DNA of 64,000 nucleotides, taken from the IMG/VR virus record IMGVR_UViG_3300045125_000168, positions 62,001 to 126,000 of that record; one strand, written 5' to 3'. This DNA comes from a virus. Below the pieces are notes generated by a model. It was not told the origin of the DNA. It was given only the letters and a program-made list of their open reading frames with translations, and made no database searches. Below, one piece after another: positions 44,449 through 53,896 of this stretch. Both the position numbers and the translations under genes were made by a program. The stretch's first letter is position 1. Each line of letters begins with the position of its first letter.

Positions 44449-44972
44449 TTCTTACTTGAGAAGAAAGGTGGCTTTAACCTTGTACCCGTAGAGTTTAAAC
44501 TCAGCGTTGAGTTGCGGAATGTTTTTTGTCTCAAGGCAAAGAATCGCATCGACGTTCAACCAGTCAAAGTCTTTGATGCCACGGACCTCAAACATATCGC
44601 AACCGGATTCGGTCATGCCCTTGTAGAAAGAAAAAACCGCTCGCTCTCATAGCTACCTTTTTGTCGCAGTTCCTCGATAAAGTCAGTCTTTAGCAGTAAG
44701 TTCGGGACGTCCTTTTCAATCGTAAAACGATTGGTCCCCAGGAGTTGTTTTCGCGTAGCCTTCTACCTTGAAGGATGTTTTTCTTCATCACGAGCAGTCA
44801 CAGAAACGGTGATCGTACTGGATTGCAAGAGTTTATCGCTTTGGCTGCGGATCGAGAACGTACTCGCTGGAGAAACCGATTTCAATCGTTTGCTCTTCAG
44901 GAGCTCACAGTCGGTGCCGAGCGATCTGTTTTTTGAAACGCACCACAAGACGCCACGAAGAATAGAAGACAT
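44449..44972 (-). CDS. Hypothetical protein, frameshifted
   Basis: MSSILRGVLWCVSKNRSLGT, SDKLLQSSTITVSVTARDEE, then FKVEGYAKTTPG, NRFTIEKDVPNLLLKTDFIE, MTESGCDMFEVRGIKDFDWL, FKLYGYKVKATFLLK at 44449. Three frame changes; about 170 beta-rich residues. Last gene of the 44.4-51.9 kb minus block. No family was recognised. Confidence 0.5.
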
Positions 44973-45069
44973 AATGACGTTAATAGACGAAGCCTCATCT
45001 CTGAAATCTCCCTTTGGTTTTGGTCAGAGTTTGTTTAAGAACCAAGAACAAGGGCTTTGAATTTTAGAA

Positions 45070-45294
45070 CTAGGGAAGATCATTAGAAGGTAGGATAGAC
45101 CGAAGATCCTGATCTTGCGCGGCATTGACATGCTCGACGTTTTGAACGCGCTCATGCAAGGAACCGCACTGATCGAGAAAAGACCGAGCAGCGTCACGCA
45201 TTTCTTTAGCCGATTGCCATAAGAGAAGAGCGAAGACTAGCAGCAAAAAAGTAATTATTCTGTCGATGAAAGGATCATGTGGGTTTCTCGACAT
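45070..45294 (-). CDS. Small single-span membrane protein
   Basis: MSRNPHDPFIDRIITFLLLV then FALLLWQSAKEMRDAARSFL: one membrane helix followed by a helical domain ending QDLRSILPSNDLP. Start at 45294; a longer start at 45327 is also in frame. Neighbour of the DnaJ-like gene. Confidence 0.5.
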   Translation of the reverse strand: MSRNPHDPFIDRIITFLLLVFALLLWQSAKEMRDAARSFLDQCGSLHERVQNVEHVNAAQDQDLRSILPSNDLP

Positions 45295-45332
45295 CAGATT
45301 CACTACCCCAATCGATTTCAAGTCCACGCCAT

Positions 45333-46081
45333 TCAGATTTGCTTTTTAACTCTTGAGGTGTAGGAAAAATAGGTTGCACGACGACAAAGTGACTTCCGAT
45401 TTTTAACACCGCATTGAGGGATTCCCACTTTATCTCCAGGTTGCGTTCCAGGTCTTATCTTCGCAGTTTGAATCCCATACATAGTCAAAACATCGAAAGT
45501 CCCGCCCTTGAGCATCAAATTAAGCGGCACTTTTTCTTCGGAGTAGACATCGTTACCTTGGACGCTAAACTTAGTGTGACGCGCTGTATTGATAAAGATG
45601 ATAGCATCTCCACGATGCTCGCCCATCTTATGGCCCTTGCACAGTAGGACTATCTCACGAGTGCCGTTGCCTCTACTTAAGATTTCGGGCACAAGCTCAA
45701 TCGGAGTAGACACCACTTCAATGCGACCAACTTGCAGTCTAAATTCTTTATCATACTCCTCGGTACTAAAAGAAAATAACATATTACGACCAAAGAAAAC
45801 GTCTTCAAACTGAACTTTTAGCTCAATACGGATATTCAAGTCGCCTTTAAGGTTTGGCTTTCCAGACCGCATTTCATGCAACATCTCGCGATGCTGGTAC
45901 TCTAAATCCGTGAGCATCTTGTAGGCATGAGTGACTCGTCGAAAAACCTCAGGGTTACCCCCTTTGTCTGGGTGATGCTCTTGACACAGGTCACGCCATC
46001 TTTTTTAAGTTCTGAAAGAGTGGGGTTGCCTTGTTGTAAATCAAAGCCAAGATCCCTGAGATAAGAACGTGGGTCAAACAT
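45333..46081 (-). CDS. DnaJ-like co-chaperone (J domain + C-terminal domain), frameshifted
   Basis: MFDPRSYLRDLGFDLQQGNP, then after a frame change in an A6 run WRDLCQEHHPDKGGNPEVFR with the HPD motif, and THAYKMLTDLEYQHREM. The C-terminal domain NIRIELKVQFEDVFFG, LCKGHKMGEHRGDAIIFINT, KVPLNLMLKGGTFDVLTMYG, TAKIRPGTQPGDKVGIPQCG matches the substrate-binding region of DnaJ/CbpA. No zinc-finger domain, so class II. About 245 residues. Would recruit host DnaK, perhaps for replication or assembly. Confidence 0.7.
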
Positions 46082-46096
46082 GAATGATTCCCATAG

Positions 46097-46451
46097 TTAG
46101 AGCACATCACCTTGAACACAGGCAGAGTACAGGGTGTTTACCGTGGCCTCTTTTGCAGAACCACCATCGCACTCCCACTTAGCGGGCAGCTTGGTCACCA
46201 GTAGATCTGCAACGTAGGCAGCAACCGGGCGGCAGATGGCATCTTGCAACGCACCTTGCTCGCGTTCCTCACACAAATTCGCAGCTTCAATCTTGGCCAT
46301 AAGATCATCGGCAATTAGTTCTGGTTTTACAGCTAAGGACATTGCCGATTTTATCCCCGGCGATCACGGCAGCTTTGCGTGTGTCGCTGCATGTAGGCTT
46401 AAAAGTTTGGCAAGACGCTAAAAAGAGGCTCATAAGCAAAATTGATTTCAT
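46097..46451 (-). CDS. Small lipoprotein, frameshifted
   Basis: MKSILLMSLFLASCQTFKPT with lipobox LASC, then SDTRKAAVIAGDKIGNVL and, after a frame change near 46325, VKPELIADDLMAKIEAANLC and AVAAYVADLL-type helix to QGDVL. About 117 residues. Envelope location. Function unknown. Confidence 0.6.
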
Positions 46452-46482
46452 ATTTTTGATCCTTTCAAATTTGTAATTTTAT

Positions 46483-46788
46483 TTAACATCGCTTCGGAGA
46501 AAGCCGCAGATACCAGAGTTTTTCGCACATCGACGTTGCGTGTGCGCAAAGATAATTACCGAGAACCTCGTAAATATTTTTTTCCAGTATTTTAGGATTC
46601 ACTTTCACGTCGGGCATATCAAATAAATCTAATTGCCGCACGAAACTTTCGTAGATTCGCAGTTCGTTTTCCTCGTCAACGCCCGTGTCCTTGTTGCGGA
46701 AGCGAATGCCGACTTCAAGACATGAGCGAAGCCATGCGATCGAAACCACTTGTGTGACAAGCGTTTCCACTTCTTTGGTAATTTCCAT
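46483..46788 (-). CDS. Hypothetical protein
   Basis: One hundred and one residues: MEITKEVETLVTQVVSIAWL, LRIYESFVRQLDLFDMPDVK, YEVLGNYLCAHATSMCEKLW. The ATG at 46788 has GAGGT upstream. An open frame continues upstream into the end of the intein-like gene, so the exact boundary depends on an unresolved base near 46801. Confidence 0.5.
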   Translation of the reverse strand: MEITKEVETLVTQVVSIAWLRSCLEVGIRFRNKDTGVDEENELRIYESFVRQLDLFDMPDVKVNPKILEKNIYEVLGNYLCAHATSMCEKLWYLRLSPKRC

Positions 46789-46798
46789 GTCAGTAACC

Positions 46799-47882
46799 TC
46801 ATTGAACAATTAGGCCATTTCCAGTGTACTCGGGATAACCTTCGATGCGAAGGTCGAAAATTGTGTGAATTTGATCGATCGGTTTAGACCTTACGATTTT
46901 AGTCCAGGAGCAAGCGGTCATTTGCCATAAAAGGTGCCGCAGGAATGCGAGTTCATCTTCTACAAGGTCTTCGACAGGCGTTTCTAAATGGCAGTTCAGG
47001 ACGTCGATGACGAGAGAACGGGGTACTTTTTCACTCGCATACCGATAGGCCGAACGTGCATCTTGCACTTTTTCCACCAGGGACCAGCGGGTCATGTGAT
47101 TTTGCCCGCAGATCACCGTCAAACGACGAATATACTCCCGCAGTATTTTTGCTGCGGGCAGAGTCTCGACCCGAGACGGTTCTCCAATCCAATCGAGGCC
47201 GATCAAGAGGTCAAAGGCTTGGTACGACTCGCGCTTTATTTTGACAAAATAAGAGTCGCTGCGCTTTTGAATAGCCACTTGGATACCAAGGTTTTTGTAA
47301 CAGGCATTTAACCAGATTGGCTTGGTCGTGCTTTGGTATCCTCACGGCAGCGGTCGAGGCAACAGGGCAGCGAATCCCGAAGTTCAAAAAAGACCTTTTA
47401 GAAACGCGATCTGCCCCTCGCGGTCTACCTGCCCGATCATAGGCGTGTCGATCTCGATGGTGGTGCCAATAAAATCATGAATGATTCTTTCCCAATCATT
47501 CAGATAGGGAAAATCCCACTCATGATTGGGGATTGGGAGCTTTGCAAAAAGCCCTGTCTCCCTGGGCTTGCCCAGCCATTGACCCACATCTAAAAGAACA
47601 GGCGGCTGAAAAAGAGGGCGTCCGTCCACAAGGCTAAGGATGGGGTGGTCCTCCACACACTTGAGCGTGTCCCCATCCTCTGTTTCGATCTCATGCAGGG
47701 AGAGAAAGCCCTGAAGAGGTCGGTCACCCGTCGCGGGCCATTTCGGGTGGCGATTTCGAAGTCTTCTTTGAAAAAAAATTATGAGTCCAACCGATCTTAT
47801 CGCCAACAATGGCCTCATGCAGAAAATCAAATCGGACAAGACCAAGGGAGGAAGGAATCAAAGTGTCACCAGCCAAACACAT
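46799..47882 (-). CDS. Free-standing intein-like (Hint) gene with LAGLIDADG-type endonuclease, frameshifted
   Basis: Starts MCLAGDTLIPSSLGLVRF at 47882 with AAAGGA upstream, so the catalytic Cys1 follows Met directly. Block A continues HEAIVGDKIGWTHN; block B is LKCVEDHPILSLVDGRPLF with the TxxHP-type His; an endonuclease domain has GQIAFLKGLF, VRIPKHDQANLVKCLLQ, IQVAIQKRSDSYFVKIKRES and FDLLIGLDWIGEPS. Blocks F/G: HTIFDLRIEGYPEYTGNGLI then VQ-stop, where inteins have VHN. A missing base would restore VHN. No extein is attached on either side. About 360 residues. Confidence 0.6.
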
Positions 47883-47898
47883 GATCTTGTCCTTTAGG

Positions 47899-48609
47899 TT
47901 ATGAAACGGTCATGAATTTTTTCCTGTAGGCATCCATATCCAGGGATAAAGATCCCCCTGGGTCAATTTTGCGCGTTGGTGCAATTTCATGGTGTCCGAC
48001 AATATTGCCGACTGGAAATTTGTAGGTTTGAAGCATCCAGCGAATCAGATCATCGAGGGCTTTTTCCTGGGCTGAAGTAAACGGGTCCCAAAAGCGGTTG
48101 CCGAGCATGAGTTTGTCGCGGGGTGTGCCTTTATAGGGCCTGTCGTACCCGTCTACAAAAGCGCCTGATTTCAAGCGTTGAATAGGTCCGAGACAGACCA
48201 CCTCAATACCGAGAAAATATTGGTTGAGGAATTTGAGATTTCCCCAAGCCGACTCTCCTGCATGGGCCGCTTGACGGTTGCAAGGAACCATTTGCACCGT
48301 TGCGCCATCTTTGCCGATTAGAAAATGAATATCGACCTCGTTCTTTTGAAAGAAGTCTACCGTCGCGTCCAGATTATCCGACACGGTGTAGTGAATCACG
48401 ACGCCTTGAGGTTTGAGTTCGCTTTTGCTAGTGTCTTTGTCTGGCACCATTTTAGCCTTAGGATAAACCCAAGGAGTCGCGAGAGCAGGAACGGGAGCAG
48501 ACTTCTTAACGGCAGCCGGAGATTGATTTGCTGATGATTTGATAGCTGGTGCAACAGCACCTGTTTTTAGTAGTCGTGGTTCTCCTGTCTTAAAAGGATC
48601 GGACGACAT
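47899..48609 (-). CDS. N-acetylmuramoyl-L-alanine amidase (Amidase_2/PGRP)
   Basis: Cleaves the amide between MurNAc and L-Ala in peptidoglycan; the probable endolysin. Intact, 236 residues. A Pro/Ala/Lys-rich N-terminal 70 residues, then the catalytic domain: KPQGVVIHYTVSDNLDATVD (first zinc His), RQAAHAGESAWGNLKFLNQY, FLGIEVVC, NIVGHHEIAPTRKIDPGGSL (second zinc His and the catalytic Lys region, with Asp in the final metal position context). No signal peptide, so export would need a holin. Confidence 0.85.
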   Translation of the reverse strand: MSSDPFKTGEPRLLKTGAVAPAIKSSANQSPAAVKKSAPVPALATPWVYPKAKMVPDKDTSKSELKPQGVVIHYTVSDNLDATVDFFQKNEVDIHFLIGKDGATVQMVPCNRQAAHAGESAWGNLKFLNQYFLGIEVVCLGPIQRLKSGAFVDGYDRPYKGTPRDKLMLGNRFWDPFTSAQEKALDDLIRWMLQTYKFPVGNIVGHHEIAPTRKIDPGGSLSLDMDAYRKKFMTVS

Positions 48610-48621
48610 GTTGCAACCTCC

Positions 48622-48998
48622 TTACTTTTTTCTGTCCGCAGCGTCGAGTTGACGGACGGAGCTTTTGGCCCAAGCAAAACCGGGATCACCACCCCAAAGC
48701 ATCCAAGCGATATATCCCTTGCTTGGATTAGAAGGGGTAGACTCCTTCCAAGCTTTTGATTTTTTATCGACTTGATGCCTAGAGAAAAAACTAAACATCC
48801 TGCGGGCCGTGGACGGGGAAATTGTTTTGCCGTTCGAAAGGTCGCGGGCTCTTGCGATACCAACGGGTGTTGCAGCTTTTTCACTTTTAAAAGCTCAAGA
48901 CCTCTTTTTGCAGCGTCTTTGACGCCTTTTGGCGGTTTGAAGTCGATATGATCGTATTTAGCTTCGATAAGTATCTCTAGTCGCCTGATCGCACTCAC
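48622..48998 (-). CDS. Conserved phage domain protein, frameshifted
   Basis: GTG at 48998 inside the end of the MazG gene. MSAIRRLEILIEAKYDHIDF, KPPKGVKDAAKRGLELLK, then after a frame change near 48885 ATPVGIARARDLSNGKTISP, STARRMFSFFSRHQVDK and SKGYIAWMLWGGDPGFAWAK. The PPxGVxxAAKRGL...ARDLxNxxxISPxTxRRMxSFFSRH...IAWxLWGGDxGxxWA pattern is a conserved block of phage proteins of unknown function. About 124 residues. Confidence 0.6.
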
Positions 48999-49295
48999 GG
49001 TTGACCCTTTCTTTTGTGGTCTGCCATTTCGAGAGTTTCGTTTCGATAGTGTCGAACATTTCTTCGAGAACAAAAGAATCTGGGCTTGCACCATAGTAAG
49101 AGAGAGGGCGCAGATCATCAGGTCGCAGGCTTCTTCTCGTAGGTGTTCGATCGCATGTTCGACATCTTTGTTTTCTTTCAGGTTGCGGTAAGCCTTAGCG
49201 ACCTCGCCTAGCTCCTCGGTCGCTTGCAGAAGGTCCCGGCTCATATTCACACGCAGGTAGCTAATATGGTCGATGATGTCTTGAAGACGAATCAT
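48958..49295 (-). CDS. MazG-like nucleotide pyrophosphohydrolase, frameshifted
   Basis: MIRLQDIIDHISYLRVNMSR, QATEELGEVAKAYRNLKENK and HLREEACDLMICALSLT give the EExxE...EExxD metal-binding helices of the MazG fold. A frame change near 49095 leads to SFVLEEMFDTIETKLSKWQT and the stop at 48958. About 112 residues. Hydrolyses (d)NTPs or ppGpp-like substrates in other phages; the exact substrate is unknown. GAGGG before ATG 49295. Confidence 0.7.
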
Positions 49296-49303
49296 AAAAA
49301 CCC

Positions 49304-50570
49304 TCATAGAAGTTTCGACGCGACGGTTGCGAGTTCGGAGCGTTCTCCTTTAACAAGCTGGACGTGTGCAGCGATGGCTTCCTCTTTGAACTTTTCGATG
49401 ACATACGTCAGACCATTATTGGTCGCATCGATATAAGGGTTATCGATCTGATCGGGGTCGCCTGTTAAAATGATCTTGGTGTTTTCACCCGCACGGGTCA
49501 AAATGGTTTTGACTTCGTGTGGCGTCAGGTTTTGCGCTTCGTCCACGATAAAATAAATGTTTGGAAGCGATCGTCCACGGATGTAGGTGAGAGGCTCAAC
49601 TTGCAGTATACCTTGATTCATCAATTCTTCATACCCGTGCTTCGGTCCTAAAAGAAGCTCAAGGTTGTCGAAAATCGGTTGCATCCAAGGGTTGAGCTTC
49701 TCAGACAAGTCTCCTGGTAGAAAGCCAAGGTCTTTTCCCATGGGGAAGATCGGTCGAGCGACGAGCAGTTTTTTAAACACATGCTCATCGGTGGTTTTGT
49801 GCAAACCCGCAGCGATGGCCATAAGAGTTTTACCCGTTCCCGCTCCTCCGCTTAGGGTCACGAGCTTAATCCGATCATCCATCAGGGCAGCCAGAGCCAA
49901 GAACTGTTCATCGTTGCGAGGTTTGACACCCCAGATATCTTCGGGGATGTTGACTCGTTTGATCTTTTGCGAAGCCGCATCAAAGCGCCCGTAAAGGGTT
50001 CTGGTGCGTCCTTCAATCGCGATAAATTCGTTGGCTTTGAGATCGTAAGAGCGGTGTGACTTTTGAAAAAAGCCATCAAGCTCGTGGTCCTCTACCTCGA
50101 TAGCGCGGACACCCGTATAAAGATCGGACACATCGATTTTGTCGCACTCGAAGTCTTGTGCTTCGACCCCGAAAGCGTCTGCTTTGATTCTAAGGTTTGC
50201 GTCCTTGGTGATAAGGACCGTCTCGTGCCCTCGGTCGCGGAAGGTGCCTGCAATAGCCAGGATATGATTATCGGTAGTATTCGATAGGGTGGGGGTAAGG
50301 GCTCTTTGTCGAGGTAGACGTACAAAATCCCAGAGTCCATACGGTCTTCATGAAGAATTACCCCTGAGCACAGACTACCTTTGTCTCGCAACCGATCCAA
50401 GATACGAGAGAACTCACGAGCGTGACGTCCAGTCTCGCTCATATCTTTTTTGAACTTATCAAGCTCTTCGATTACCGAGATCGGGATGACAACATCATTT
50501 TCCTCGAACATAAAAATGCTTTGAGGGTCGGTCAACATGACGTTGGTATCGAGGACAAAAGTTTTTTCAT
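49304..50570 (-). CDS. phoH: PhoH-family PIN-ATPase protein, frameshifted
   Basis: MKK then, one frame over, TFVLDTNVMLTDPQSIFMFE (PIN domain first Asp), PISVIEELDKFKKDMSETGR, and after a frame change near 50270 GTFRDRGHETVLITKDANLR. The ATPase half is clean: LVTLSGGAGTGKTLMAIAAG (Walker A), RPIFPMGKDLGFLPGDLSEK, IYFIVDEAQNLTPHEVKTIL (Walker B), KIILTGDPDQIDNPYID. About 420 residues: an N-terminal PIN RNase-like domain fused to PhoH, as in PhoH2. PhoH is common in large phages; its role there is unclear. Confidence 0.85.
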
Positions 50571-50627
50571 CGTGGTTTTTCCACCGTTTGACAACGGTTC
50601 CTTGGTTAAGAGGTGGTCATATCCGAA

Positions 50628-50837
50628 CTACCAGTAACCCAGAGGACACGATTCATTTTGCGAGCGGGCTTTGATTCGGACGAAGCAACCACACTCGCGG
50701 CATACGTCCTTTTTTACGTCAAGTTTGTCGCAACCAAAACACGCGAGTAATCGAGACGTGCGAAGGTTGACATCCGCTTCCTTCCAGTGAGCAAGAGCTT
50801 TGAAAAACGATGTGATGCGCTTAATAAGTTTCGCCAT
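50628..50837 (-). CDS. Small phage zinc-ribbon protein
   Basis: Sixty-nine residues: MAKLIKRITSFFKALAHWKE, RLLACFGCDKLDVKKDVCRE, CGCFVRIKARSQNESCPLGY, W. CxxC plus CxxCGCxxxxKA...CPLxxW is a well-known small phage protein pattern. Its start overlaps the end of the HldE-like gene. Confidence 0.65.
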   Translation of the reverse strand: MAKLIKRITSFFKALAHWKEADVNLRTSRLLACFGCDKLDVKKDVCRECGCFVRIKARSQNESCPLGYW

Positions 50838-51849
50838 GGTTTGAACGGGCCTTAGACTGAAAGATGCCTGCAACTTTGTCCCAAAAACCTTTGCGCTTTT
50901 CGAGAGCCTGCAATAATTCCGAATCTTTCACAGGATGTGTTCCGTGTTTAGAAACAGCGACCGCAGCAGCAGTGTTCGCAAGGTGAACTGCCTCTTCCAA
51001 AGGACATGCAGAACCGAGTGCAAGCGCCATGACCGCAGCGACGGTATCACCTGCCCCTGACACGTCAAACACCTCTTGCGCTACAGCAGGTAAATAGATG
51101 CTCGGTGCTTGTCTGCGCACGAGCACCATGCCTTCGGCCCCAAGCGTGACGAGGACGTTTGGAAAGCCGAAAATGTCTCGCAACTGCTCACCGAGGTATT
51201 CTCCAGTGACTTTCGAGTGCGAGTCGATTTTGAGCGCATCGCAGGCTTCTTTGCGGTTCGGGGTGATAAGAGACGCTCCACAATAGCGCGTGTAGTCGCG
51301 ACCCTTGGGATCGACGATCACCGGGATTTCATGTTTTTGTCCAAGCTCGATAATTGCCCGACAGGACTCAGGGGTAAGAACTCCTTTGCCGTAATCGCTT
51401 AAAAGCAGCGCGTTGGGGAGGTTGGGTGTTTGAAGAGACTCCTCGATTTTTCCCACAAGACTCACCCGAATCTCGTCCGAAAGTGGTTCGGTGGTTTCGT
51501 GATCGATACGGCAGATCTGGTGGCCTTGGCAGGTGATGCGGGTTTTGCGGGTGGTCATGCGACTATCATCAAAAACAAACAGTGGGATCACCAAATCGTC
51601 GTTTTTAAGCATATTTTTGAGCAAAAAACACGTCTCATCCATCCCGACAACGCTGAATAGATGGGCAGAGGCACCGAGCCCGGAGACGTTCATCGCTGAA
51701 TTTGCGGCACCACCAGGAACGCAAAATTGCCGACGTACTTCCACGACCGGAACCGGAGCTTCTGGTGAAATGCGCTGCACTTCTCCGTCCACATACTCGT
51801 CAAGCATCACATCACCGATCACTGCGACGGTTGTTTTTGTTTTTGCCAA
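50821..51849 (-). CDS. hldE1: HldE/RfaE-type heptose-7-phosphate kinase (PfkB family)
   Basis: Phosphorylates D-glycero-beta-D-manno-heptose 7-phosphate on the path to ADP-heptose, the LPS inner-core sugar donor. Intact, 342 residues, about the length of the kinase half of HldE. VAVIGDVMLDEYVDGEVQRI, SPEAPVPVVEVRRQFCVPGG, AANSAMNVSGLGA, RKTRITCQGHQICRIDHETT, VDPKGRDYTRYCGASLITPN, and the PfkB catalytic signature DVSGAGDTVAAVMALAL (Asp base). The cytidylyl/adenylyltransferase half is absent. No other heptose gene is nearby. First gene of the minus block. Confidence 0.85.
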   Translation of the reverse strand: MAKTKTTVAVIGDVMLDEYVDGEVQRISPEAPVPVVEVRRQFCVPGGAANSAMNVSGLGASAHLFSVVGMDETCFLLKNMLKNDDLVIPLFVFDDSRMTTRKTRITCQGHQICRIDHETTEPLSDEIRVSLVGKIEESLQTPNLPNALLLSDYGKGVLTPESCRAIIELGQKHEIPVIVDPKGRDYTRYCGASLITPNRKEACDALKIDSHSKVTGEYLGEQLRDIFGFPNVLVTLGAEGMVLVRRQAPSIYLPAVAQEVFDVSGAGDTVAAVMALALGSACPLEEAVHLANTAAAVAVSKHGTHPVKDSELLQALEKRKGFWDKVAGIFQSKARSNHGETY

Positions 51850-52019
51850 GGCAGCATAGAAAAATTCCCCCTTAGATCAAAAAATCTTTCGCTTCTAGGC
51901 ACTTACAGCGTCTTTTGGAAAAATGTTCTGTTATTTTAGCAAATTAAAACTTTTTTCTCAGTGAAAATCAAAAGTCTCCGAAAAGAGTTATGAACTTACT
52001 TTTAGGAGGTTTTAAAATA

Positions 52020-52712
52020 TGGCTACCAAGAAGAAAAAGCGGCAACGACCAACAAAAGTGCGATCAATGCAGTATTTGGCGGGGCGACCCCTCTAGCTCC
52101 AGCGGAAAAAAGGCCGCTAAAAAGAACAAAAAAGAGCAGCAGGAAATGCCTGCCCCTTTTGATACCTATGTTGCCCTCCACATCGTCGGCAACATGGTGA
52201 AAAAGCCCGCAGAGGCGATGGCGGCTGAGATCAAAGAAAAAGTGGTCGATATGTTTGACGACATCCTCACCGAGACGGGGGGAGTCGAGACTTTCTTGGG
52301 TTACCTCGGGGATGCCGAGGCCAACGTCCAATGCCGAAAAAGCGCAAATATTCCAAGGGAATTTGTGGATATGCTGCGCGAGAACGACATCCCGTTTGAA
52401 GAAGAAGAGCAGCAAGCAGCCCGCTACATCATTAACCCTGAAATCCTCAAGGATCAGGATTTACTTGGAAAATTGGCTGTTGCGTTGCAAAATGCCCCCG
52501 GCCTTGGTGGCGTGGAGATCATCCAGAAACAACTGCCTGAGGTCAAAGTCAAGCCAACTGAGGAAACCCTACGGCATCTCGCTAAAATCAAGGACAAGAC
52601 GTTGCGTCGGACTCTTCTCGATGGTATCACCACCATCGCGTTCGGGCAGCACAAAATGCCTACCAAAAAGGCTCTCAAAGTCCTGGAAGAATTGGATATT
52701 TTTGGCGAATGA
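52020..52712 (+). CDS. Hypothetical protein, frameshifted near start
   Basis: TAGGAGG before the ATG at 52020. MATKKKK then, one frame over, ATTNKSAINAVFGGATPLAP, then clean: QEMPAPFDTYVALHIVGNMV, KEKVVDMFDDILTETGGVET, EEQQAARYIINPEILKDQDL, ALKVLEELDIFGE. About 230 helical residues with a basic N-terminal tail. Coupled to the ligase gene that follows. No family was recognised. Confidence 0.55.
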   Translation, partial: WLPRRKSGNDQQKCDQCSIWRGDPSSSSGKKAAKKNKKEQQEMPAPFDTYVALHIVGNMVKKPAEAMAAEIKEKVVDMFDDILTETGGVETFLGYLGDAEANVQCRKSANIPREFVDMLRENDIPFEEEEQQAARYIINPEILKDQDLLGKLAVALQNAPGLGGVEIIQKQLPEVKVKPTEETLRHLAKIKDKTLRRTLLDGITTIAFGQHKMPTKKALKVLEELDIFGE

Positions 52713-53345
52713 TTATGTATTACAATACCTGGAAATTTTTGTACCCGCCTCGGCCTGAGTCTGCCATCATGCCAAGTCTTCTTGGTTTTTACGAGGGCCG
52801 TGGGTGGTGGGCTCAAAAAGCCAAAAAAATGGCACCAACTCCCTCATCGGCATCTCGCCTGAGGGTGAGATTGTGACACGGACCCGTCACGACACCGAAC
52901 ACAAGGCTTGGACACTGACACCACACCTGGAAAATGCTTTGCGTGGGCTTTTCCCCCTGGGGATTGGTATGTGCTTTGTGCTGAATTACTGCATAGCAAA
53001 ACAAAAACTATAAAAGACACGCTTTTTATTCATGACATCCTGGTGGAGAAAAGCGTGTTTTTGCTCGACTCGACGTTTGCGGACCGGCAAAAAATCTTAG
53101 AGCCATTCAAAACAAACGTCGAAGCATGGTCGCATTATGTTATCGACGGTCAAAATAAACTTTGGCTTGCGAAGAATTTTACGACAGGCTTTCGCACTCT
53201 TTTTGACGCGATCCGAGATCCAACCATCGATGAGGGTCTTGTTTTAAAAGACCCTCAAGGTCGGCTCAAAATGTGCGTCTCCCCCACCGACAACGCTTCC
53301 TGGTGTGTCAAGGCTAGGTATCCGACTAAGAATTACCGCTTCTGA
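52709..53345 (+). CDS. RNA/DNA ligase-type nucleotidyltransferase, frameshifted
   Basis: MYYNTWKFLYPPRPESAIMP, LLGFYEGRGWWAQK, then KNGTNSLIGISPEGEIVTRT with the KxxGT adenylation motif I, WYVLCAELLHSKTKTIKDTL (motif III area), DEGLVLKDPQGRLKMCVS (motif IV) and SWCVKARYPTKNYRF (motif V, KAR). Frame changes near 52825 and 52930. About 210 residues, the size of a bare catalytic core. Strand joining in replication or RNA repair; which substrate cannot be read. Confidence 0.6.
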
Positions 53346-53877
53346 TGCCGTAAAAATACAAATCGTGGGATTGGTTGTTGGTCTCAAAGGCGTGTTCGAT
53401 AAAAATGGAGGCGCAATCTAAACACGCTTCGATATCCTGTTGCGTCAAATTTTTGTAGTAGTCTTCCCATCCTTCGGTAGAACAGGTCAGAGGCGAGTCT
53501 TCAGGGCTTGTGCGTCTTGTGCCATGCTCGGGCCTTCCCGTCGTTGCGCAGGTAAAAATCAATAAGCCACCTTTTTTCAACATCCGCACGGCATTCTTTA
53601 TTGTTTCGGCGTAGAATTGGTCATGCTCAAAGCATTCTGTTGAGATAATACAATCGTAATATTCGTCTGCACCTTGCCATTCATGCCCGCGACAAACATA
53701 GTCTACGCCTTTACCAGGGCCGATATCGATGCCGTGATATTCACAGTTTGTGAAAAGACTGCGATTGCTGCCGTTGATGTCGAGAGATCCGATGTCGAGA
53801 ACTTTTGTGTTTGCAAAAAAATGGGGATGCTTTTGTTTGACGATAGCACAGAAAGCACGTTGTTCTGGATGAGACAT
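53326..53877 (-). CDS. SAM-dependent methyltransferase
   Basis: Start ATG 53877 with GAGCGAGGA upstream; 183 residues, clean frame. NTKVLDIGSLDINGSNRSLF is the SAM-binding motif I (DIGxxxxNG), YHGIDIGPGKGVDYV is motif II, CIISTECFEHDQFYAETIKN and RMLKKGGLLIFTCATTGRPE follow the Methyltransf_11 pattern. The target (small molecule, glycan, nucleic acid) is unknown. Beside a glycosyltransferase gene, so glycan modification is one option. Confidence 0.7.
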   Translation of the reverse strand: MSHPEQRAFCAIVKQKHPHFFANTKVLDIGSLDINGSNRSLFTNCEYHGIDIGPGKGVDYVCRGHEWQGADEYYDCIISTECFEHDQFYAETIKNAVRMLKKGGLLIFTCATTGRPEHGTRRTSPEDSPLTCSTEGWEDYYKNLTQQDIEACLDCASIFIEHAFETNNQSHDLYFYGIRSGNS

Positions 53878-53896
53878 AACGAATCCTCGCTCAATT

